A stretch of 64,000 nt of DNA from positions 36,974 to 100,973 of the forward strand of contig NZ_BBLV01000005.1 in assembly GCF_000971115.1 (NCBI RefSeq). Direction: 5' to 3'. Positions within the stretch are counted from its first letter, which is position 1; each line of letters starts with the position of its first letter. The notes under the pieces are model-generated. The model did no database searches. It was not told the origin of the DNA and was given only the letters and a program-made list of their open reading frames with translations. The position numbers and the translations under genes are program-made. Origin of the DNA: Demequina gelatinilytica. Its GTDB lineage: Bacteria; Actinomycetota; Actinomycetes; Actinomycetales; Demequinaceae. Shown here one piece after another: positions 58,687-64,000 of this stretch.

Positions 58687-60891
58687 TCAGGCGTCCGCCG
58701 CTGACGAGATGAGCGCACTCTTCTTCCCGCTCCACGTCACGACGAGTACATCGCGCGCTCGGGTCGCCGCGACGTAGAGCAGCGACCGCTCGCGGAGCAT
58801 CGCGTCGGAGAACGAGTCTTCGGAGTAGCGTTCCGACCGCATCGCTGCCGGCACGGCGCCCTCGGAGACCCCGGCCAGCACCACTCGCGCGAACTCCGTG
58901 CCCTTGGCGCGGTGCATCGTCAACACGCTGGGGTGTCCGGCGTGGATCGAGCCGGTGTCGACCTGGTGCAGCGCAACACCGCGCTCGCTCAGCGCGGTGG
59001 CGAGGCGCGCCCGCGTCGACTTGTCGCGCACCAGCACCGCGATGGACTCGGGTGCGACGCCTTCGGCGAGCCACCCGCTGACCCGCGACGCGATCGCGTC
59101 GTACTCCTCGGTGACGGAGCCGCACGGGACCAGTTCCGGGACGGGACCCTTGCGTGCCGAGTGGTAACCCGCGGTCGTCTCGTCCACGCCCTCGACGTCC
59201 TCATACGCGGCCCCGGAGAGCACGTCCACAGCGAACCTCAAGTTCTCCGCGGTGGTGCGGTAGTTGAGCGTGAGGCGATGCGCACGGCCGACGATCTTGA
59301 TGCCGTAGCGGCCGAGCACCACCTTCTGACCGTAGATGCGCTGGTGGGAGTCCTCCGCGATGAACAGGTCGTCGGGCCCCTCGGACGCGAGGGCCCGGAG
59401 AAACTGCCAGCGTGCCGGGGTGAGGTCCTGACCCTCATCGACGAGCACATGGTCGGCGAGTCCGGTCCCACCCACGGACGGCTCGGCGTAGGCCGCCGCG
59501 ATCGCCGCGGCCTCGTCGTAGTCGATGACACCGTCGATGTCACAGGACGAGCGATACGCCTCGAGAACCGACCACACCTGTGCGCGGCCCGCGCGGTTGA
59601 GCGCGACGCCGCGCCCGGGACGCGGCACCGCGAAGTAGTCGGCCTTCGACGTGATCCGCGCCGGCAGCACGACCATGGAGTACTCGGCAGCGAAGAACGC
59701 GGGCGACCTGAGCGCTTCCGACAGCTGAGGATCGGCGGTGTCGATCGCCTCCTGCCAGGCGCCGTCAGGTGTGCGGTTGTTCACGTGCGTGATCAGCTTG
59801 CCAAGCACCGACTCGGCAGCCGTCGCGACCTCGGCACCAGCAGCCTTCAACACCCGGGAGATGAGTGCATCGACATTGGCGATGTAGACGCCCGGGTCGC
59901 CGAGATTCTTCGCCAGCGGAACCTCGGGGTCGAGCTGGTGCATGTTCGAGGCGAGCATGTCGGCAAGGTTGCGGGTGTACGTCGTGAGCACGATGCGGGC
60001 GGCCGGGTTCGCCTTCCACAGCTCGCGCGCGCGATGAACAAGCACGACCGTCTTGCCGGTGCCCGCGCCGCCCGAGAGCCTGAAGGCACCGTTGTAGTGC
60101 TTGGTGGCGTACTTGCGCTGGTCCGGATGAAGGAAGACGCGCCATGCGCCGAAGTCGCTCGCCTCGATCGCGTTCTGGAGTTCGGTCTGATCGCCGATGA
60201 ACGTGAACTTCGCACGCGCGGTCGGGTGCGCGAAGCCCGCTTCGAGCTTCTCGTCCTCGGTGGCGTCGGGGTCGTGCTCCACCGGCTCGTCGAGGCTGAA
60301 CTTCGCACGGATGTCGTCGATGCTGAGCCCATCGAGCAGGTAGTTCAGCGCCTCGCCCTGCCACCCACCGTCACGCACGGCGATCTCGAGCACGTCGACC
60401 TTGGTGGCGGCGGCCATCGCGGCGGCAGCGAGCGCTGGCGCGAGCCCCATCTTCTCGGTGAGGTCCTTGAGGGTGAAGCCCCATTGCGCCAGCTGCGACA
60501 GCGAGGGCTCGTCGTCGCCGATTCCAGGGGAGGAGGCGCCGATGGGCGCCGAGTCGGCTCCGGGCTCCACCTCCTCGATCTCGGTGAACCCTCCGACCGC
60601 GTTGATGGTGAGGCGCATCTTCTGCGCGCGCTTGATCGCGTCGTCGTGGTGCCACGTGCCCACGTACACGTACTTCACGCCGAACTTGCCGGTGAGCTTG
60701 AACAGCACCGCGCGGTAGTGGATGTCGACCCGTCCGGTGCGGACGCGGGGGTCCGCGACGTTGTTGAGCGGCTCGATGTGGAGGCCGGGCAGGGCGTCGT
60801 CCTCCTGGAGCTTCCCGAGGAAGTCGAAGACCTTGGCCTTCACATCCTTCTCGAGCTTCTCCTTGGGGTTCATCAATTCGAGCAGCGGCAT
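58687..60891 (-). CDS. UvrD-type SF1 helicase with N-terminal RelE-like domain
   Basis: A 734-aa protein. Residues 1-105 look like a RelE/ParE fold that often precedes UvrD domains (HYRAVLFKLTGKFGVKYVYV, then GTWHHDDAIKRAQKMR). A helical linker follows. SF1 motifs: Walker A GGAGTGKTVV (about 275-284), TYTRNLADMLASN, DEGQDLTPARWQFLR (II), AEDSHQRIYGQK (III), LTLNYRTTAEN (IV), VLTMHRAKGTEFARV (V) and LLYVAATRARDVLVV (VI). All ATPase residues are kept. It follows the DUF1998 helicase gene after 12 bases and is coupled to the GTPase-like gene. Confidence 0.82.
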   Translation of the reverse strand: MPLLELMNPKEKLEKDVKAKVFDFLGKLQEDDALPGLHIEPLNNVADPRVRTGRVDIHYRAVLFKLTGKFGVKYVYVGTWHHDDAIKRAQKMRLTINAVGGFTEIEEVEPGADSAPIGASSPGIGDDEPSLSQLAQWGFTLKDLTEKMGLAPALAAAAMAAATKVDVLEIAVRDGGWQGEALNYLLDGLSIDDIRAKFSLDEPVEHDPDATEDEKLEAGFAHPTARAKFTFIGDQTELQNAIEASDFGAWRVFLHPDQRKYATKHYNGAFRLSGGAGTGKTVVLVHRARELWKANPAARIVLTTYTRNLADMLASNMHQLDPEVPLAKNLGDPGVYIANVDALISRVLKAAGAEVATAAESVLGKLITHVNNRTPDGAWQEAIDTADPQLSEALRSPAFFAAEYSMVVLPARITSKADYFAVPRPGRGVALNRAGRAQVWSVLEAYRSSCDIDGVIDYDEAAAIAAAYAEPSVGGTGLADHVLVDEGQDLTPARWQFLRALASEGPDDLFIAEDSHQRIYGQKVVLGRYGIKIVGRAHRLTLNYRTTAENLRFAVDVLSGAAYEDVEGVDETTAGYHSARKGPVPELVPCGSVTEEYDAIASRVSGWLAEGVAPESIAVLVRDKSTRARLATALSERGVALHQVDTGSIHAGHPSVLTMHRAKGTEFARVVLAGVSEGAVPAAMRSERYSEDSFSDAMLRERSLLYVAATRARDVLVVTWSGKKSALISSAADA

Positions 60892-60903
60892 CGGACTCCC
60901 TGA

Positions 60904-63900
60904 CTACTGCGTGAAGGCGGCGGCGATGGACGTGAGCGTAGCGGGCACCACCGACCATCCCTCGGATGCGAGCGACGATGCGGCGGACGGGTGGAGATCC
61001 ATGTCGACCACGATCATGTGGTCGGGCCACGAGACGGCGAGCGGGACACCATCGGCAGTCTCGAAGCCGAGCTCCGGCACGGGAACCGACGGGGCACCCG
61101 CGAGCGCCTCGAGGAGGCTGCGCTCGTCGTCGCTCGCTGCCAGGTCTCGGACCGCTTCCCACTCGGGTGCCAGCGCGGACCGCTCGGCGCGGGCCTCGAC
61201 CACGGATCCGGAAGGAGCGCCGATCTCGCTGAGCGCCGTGATGACCGTCGAGTGATCGCGGAGCCCGAAGAGGTTGGCCAGCCGAAGCCACTCGCGCCAC
61301 GCCGCCTTGTGCGAGGAGTCCTCGAGTGTCGAGTCCGCATCGTCGATGGCAATCGCGACACCGATCGCAGCGTTCGCCTGGACCTCTGATGCGAGGCCGA
61401 CCGCCCCGGACCTCCACAGCCACGCGCGCGGTGGACTCGCCTCCGCCGGCTTGACCCCGTCCCTGATCGCGGAGGCGACGATGCTCTCGAGGCTCGAACC
61501 GGGCTCGGGCACGTAACGCACCTGTGCGGGGGAGAGGAAGTAATACGGTGCGAGCTCTGCGAAGCTGCGGAGCTCGTCGGGGCGTGGCGCGCGCATCCAT
61601 TCCACCAGGAAGGACACCGGGCCGCTCGCGACGGATGCTACATCAGCGGGACCGAAGCGGGCGCCGGGGGATGCCATCAGCTGCTGCGTCACCTGCGGCG
61701 CCATCCACGACGGCGCCTCGACCGTGCCCGAGCGCCACGCCTCGATATCCGCTGCCGTCACCGCGATCACCCTGATGCCCTTGTCGCGCAGCGTCTGGCG
61801 CTTGCGGGCGTCGTCCGCGATGCGGTTGGTCAGCGGATGCGCATGCCAGCGGTGGCCGTCCGTGAAGACGGCGACCTTGTGCTCGTCCGCACCGGTGTTG
61901 GAGCGCAGCAGGAAGTCGGGCTTGACGCCGCCCATCGGCTCCTGCGGGTCGATCGTCCAGCGCAGCGGCTGGCCCGGGAACGAGGCCTGGATGCGCGTCC
62001 CGTTCGGACCCTGCTTCGACGTCACCTTGGCGCCGGCCTTCGTCAGTGCCTCCTGCAGCACGGCACGGAACGCCTGCTCGAGGTGGCTCTCGATGTCGAC
62101 ATCGACGGGAGCCTTCTCGGTGATGTTCCACGCGCGCGCCGCCGGCGGCTCAGCGCCCTCCGAGGAGCCGGCGAACAGGATGTCGGCCAGATGCCGTGCG
62201 GCGAGCGCACGCGACACGTGTGGCACCTCGTGGGCGCGGGCGAACGGAAGGAGGCAGCGGTGGCACGCGAGGCGCTCGCCGTCGCCTTCCTCCTGGCACG
62301 GGCATGATGCGAGCACGGCCCACGCGCGGCGGAGCAGGCTCCACACCTTGTCGGGGTCGGTGAGGTCGGCCAAGTACCCCGTGCCGCCGGGGACCACGTC
62401 GTGAAGCAGCAGCGCCGGCGCCGGGGAGCCGTCGGAGTCGCCAGGCTGCGGGTCCACGGAGACGGTGACGTCGATGTGGTCCGGCGCCCCGCCGAACTCC
62501 TCGCGCAGGCCCAGCAGCACCGCGGCCTTGAGGCTGGGGACCGCGAAGGTGTCGCCGACGGTGACCGCGAGCGGCAGGCGCAGCAGCACGCCCTGGGTGG
62601 TGAGCGTGCGCGACAGCGCGACCTTGCGGCTGCGCTCCTTGGCCGCGTTGCGGTGGCGGCACCACGTGCGGTGCTCCCACGGATTGTTGGCGCCCGCGGT
62701 GGTGTCCTGCTTGCCGCAGCCCTCGCACAGCGCGAACAGCGGCGCCGCGCGCTCCTCGCCGGCGATCATCTTGGTGTTCGCCTGGACGTCGGCCTTGCCC
62801 AGGTTGAGCCACGTGATCGACAGCTTCGAGAAGTACCGGGCGCCGAAGTCGTAATTCTGCACGTACCAGGAGCCGCGCTCGAAAGCCGGGTCGATGTCCG
62901 GCGCGGTGACCACGTGGAAGCGGGCGCGGTCGCGCTCGTCGCGGCGGTCGGAGATGCGCTGCTCGTCGCGACGCACCTCGGCCGAGGCGCGCGTGAACTC
63001 GAGCACCTCGAGCCGCTGGTTGACGTCCGCGATCTCCTTGTCGCCGCAGCGGGGACACACGGTGACCCCGGACCCTCCGGTGACGTCCTTGGTGTACCCG
63101 CATGCCCCGCACAGAGCCAGCTCGCGGATGCCGGTGCCGTCGACGCCCAGGTCGACCGCGTCGATGACGATCTCCAGGCCGTTGGCGTAGAACGTCGCAC
63201 CGGGCGCGAACTCGCTCAGCGCCTGCCGCGAGCCACGGGTGTAGCCCACGGGCTCGGACTGGTACTCGCCCTCGTCGTCGACCCAGTTGAGCGCGATGTC
63301 GAGCTCCACCGAGTCGTCGAGCAGCGTGTAGTTGGGGAGGATCCCGTACTCCTCGAGCACGGCCACCCACCACTTCGACTTCATGTCCGCGATCTGCGCC
63401 TTGACCAGCTTGAGGGAGCCGCCGGCGCTGCGCGCGTCGCGCTTCTCGTCCTCGGTCGCGGCCGGCATCTCGGCCTTGCGGCGCAGCTCGGGGATCTCCT
63501 CCTCGATCGCCTTGAGGCGGTACTGGAGGCCCTCCAACGTGATCGCCCAGCGACGAGAGGCGCCGTGCACCAGAGCAGCGAGCCCGCTCGAGCCCTCGCC
63601 CGCGGCGGGGACCGCCCACGAGGTCAGGGCCTCGACGGTCGACGGCGCCAGCGTCTCGAACGTGGCGAGGAACCGTGCGACGTGGCCCCGTGCATCGTCC
63701 TCCGCGAACGCGATGAGCGAGCCGAGGAAGGTGCCCGGCTCGGACGAGTGCATGACCTTCGAAGCCTGGTCCGGGTGGAACAGCTCGGTGTCGCGCGCGA
63801 GTGAGTCGACCAGGTGCGCGATGTACTGGCGCTGGAGGATCTCCTCGGCGTCGAGGTACGTCGCGGGCGGGCGGACCTCGCCGTTGATGACGGACAGCGG

Positions 63901-63999
63901 ATCTTGCAGGCGCGGGAGCTGCTCGCCGCGTCCGGTGATGAACGCGAGGTTCAGCGCATTGCCGGTGAGGCGGCCCGCGCGGCCCACGCGCTGCAGGTA
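60904..63999 (-). CDS. DEAD-type helicase with DUF1998-like and Vsr-like nuclease regions, 5' end cut
   Basis: The N-terminal ATPase core lies beyond the right edge; 1031 residues are visible. It opens with helicase motif VI (YLQRVGRAGRLTGNALNLAF). Cys pairs follow (LCGACGYTK, VCPRCGDKE, CEGCGKQD with CRHR) and a DUF1998-type part (LLHDVVPGGTGYLADL; CPCQEEGDG; LACHRCLLPFARAHEV). Next is a Vsr/PD-(D/E)XK-like domain: KPDFLLRSN, VAVFTDGHRWHAHP, then DDARKRQTLRDKGIRVIAVT, about 61760-61935. The last 250 residues are a further module ending VSWPDHMIVVDMDLHPSAAS. It heads the four-gene operon. Confidence 0.8.
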   Translation of the reverse strand, partial: YLQRVGRAGRLTGNALNLAFITGRGEQLPRLQDPLSVINGEVRPPATYLDAEEILQRQYIAHLVDSLARDTELFHPDQASKVMHSSEPGTFLGSLIAFAEDDARGHVARFLATFETLAPSTVEALTSWAVPAAGEGSSGLAALVHGASRRWAITLEGLQYRLKAIEEEIPELRRKAEMPAATEDEKRDARSAGGSLKLVKAQIADMKSKWWVAVLEEYGILPNYTLLDDSVELDIALNWVDDEGEYQSEPVGYTRGSRQALSEFAPGATFYANGLEIVIDAVDLGVDGTGIRELALCGACGYTKDVTGGSGVTVCPRCGDKEIADVNQRLEVLEFTRASAEVRRDEQRISDRRDERDRARFHVVTAPDIDPAFERGSWYVQNYDFGARYFSKLSITWLNLGKADVQANTKMIAGEERAAPLFALCEGCGKQDTTAGANNPWEHRTWCRHRNAAKERSRKVALSRTLTTQGVLLRLPLAVTVGDTFAVPSLKAAVLLGLREEFGGAPDHIDVTVSVDPQPGDSDGSPAPALLLHDVVPGGTGYLADLTDPDKVWSLLRRAWAVLASCPCQEEGDGERLACHRCLLPFARAHEVPHVSRALAARHLADILFAGSSEGAEPPAARAWNITEKAPVDVDIESHLEQAFRAVLQEALTKAGAKVTSKQGPNGTRIQASFPGQPLRWTIDPQEPMGGVKPDFLLRSNTGADEHKVAVFTDGHRWHAHPLTNRIADDARKRQTLRDKGIRVIAVTAADIEAWRSGTVEAPSWMAPQVTQQLMASPGARFGPADVASVASGPVSFLVEWMRAPRPDELRSFAELAPYYFLSPAQVRYVPEPGSSLESIVASAIRDGVKPAEASPPRAWLWRSGAVGLASEVQANAAIGVAIAIDDADSTLEDSSHKAAWREWLRLANLFGLRDHSTVITALSEIGAPSGSVVEARAERSALAPEWEAVRDLAASDDERSLLEALAGAPSVPVPELGFETADGVPLAVSWPDHMIVVDMDLHPSAASSLASEGWSVVPATLTSIAAAFTQ

Positions 64000-64000
64000 C

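Noticed and set aside
58912..60903. Long open frame antisense to the RelE-UvrD helicase
   Set aside because: Composition of a shadow frame; the opposite strand has all SF1 motifs.
57307..63999. Gabija, Zorya or BREX assignment for the four-gene operon
   Set aside because: No GajA OLD nuclease, no ZorAB motor proteins, no PglX/PglZ/BrxC; a UvrD helicase alone is not enough.

Overview
The window is chromosomal DNA of a high-GC actinobacterium, most likely of the order Micrococcales. I infer this from the strong G/C bias at third codon positions, frequent GTG starts, leaderless-type promoters, a DtxR-type iron box, and actinobacterial families (Arr, RraB-like, DUF1684, DUF262). I do not claim a genus. 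No complete tRNA, rRNA, CRISPR array, insertion sequence or integrase was found.

Layout. 1-4894: the start of an iron-regulated surface protein, then a sulfate ABC operon (lipoprotein, two permeases, ATPase) ending with an Rrf2-type regulator; a promoter overlapped by nested inverted repeats precedes it. 4904-12514: arginine deiminase, a CotH-like fragment, a Cys-rich small protein behind a CsoR-type operator, two GNAT acetyltransferases, an RraB-like protein, an MFS exporter, thymidine kinase and a DUF1684 protein. 12601-19814: a peptide-type ABC operon in which a LysR regulator runs without a stop codon into the lipoprotein gene, ending with a C39-like peptidase. 19837-31492: small Cys-containing paralogues, a UvrD-like helicase, rifampin ADP-ribosyltransferase Arr, DUF429, an MscS channel, a formylglycine-type sulfatase with its radical-SAM maturase, a quinone-reductase-like enzyme and a membrane-tethered HNH protein.

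31498-40843 holds a sigma-like / DUF262 / DUF429 operon, a phosphatase, a VWA protein, and an NrtR-like NUDIX regulator divergent from an ADP-ribosylglycohydrolase-phosphatase fusion. 40919-64000 is a defence island. It contains a multi-winged-helix protein divergent from a large DUF262 protein, a 5-cytosine methyltransferase, and three co-directional genes (1016 aa unknown, 1768 aa DUF1998 helicase, Cas4/RecB-like nuclease) whose arrangement resembles Druantia type II. Next to it on the minus strand lies a tightly coupled four-gene operon: a DUF1998 helicase with a Vsr-like domain (cut by the window edge), a UvrD-type helicase with a RelE-like N-terminus, a membrane-anchored P-loop GTPase-like protein, and an unrecognised 250-aa protein. 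I do not recognise this combination; it is the best candidate for an undescribed system.

A sequence-wide oddity is the word GACGATGC/GCATCGTC, present about 45-50 times by hand count and building several long perfect hairpins at gene ends, in the way DNA-uptake words do in other bacteria.
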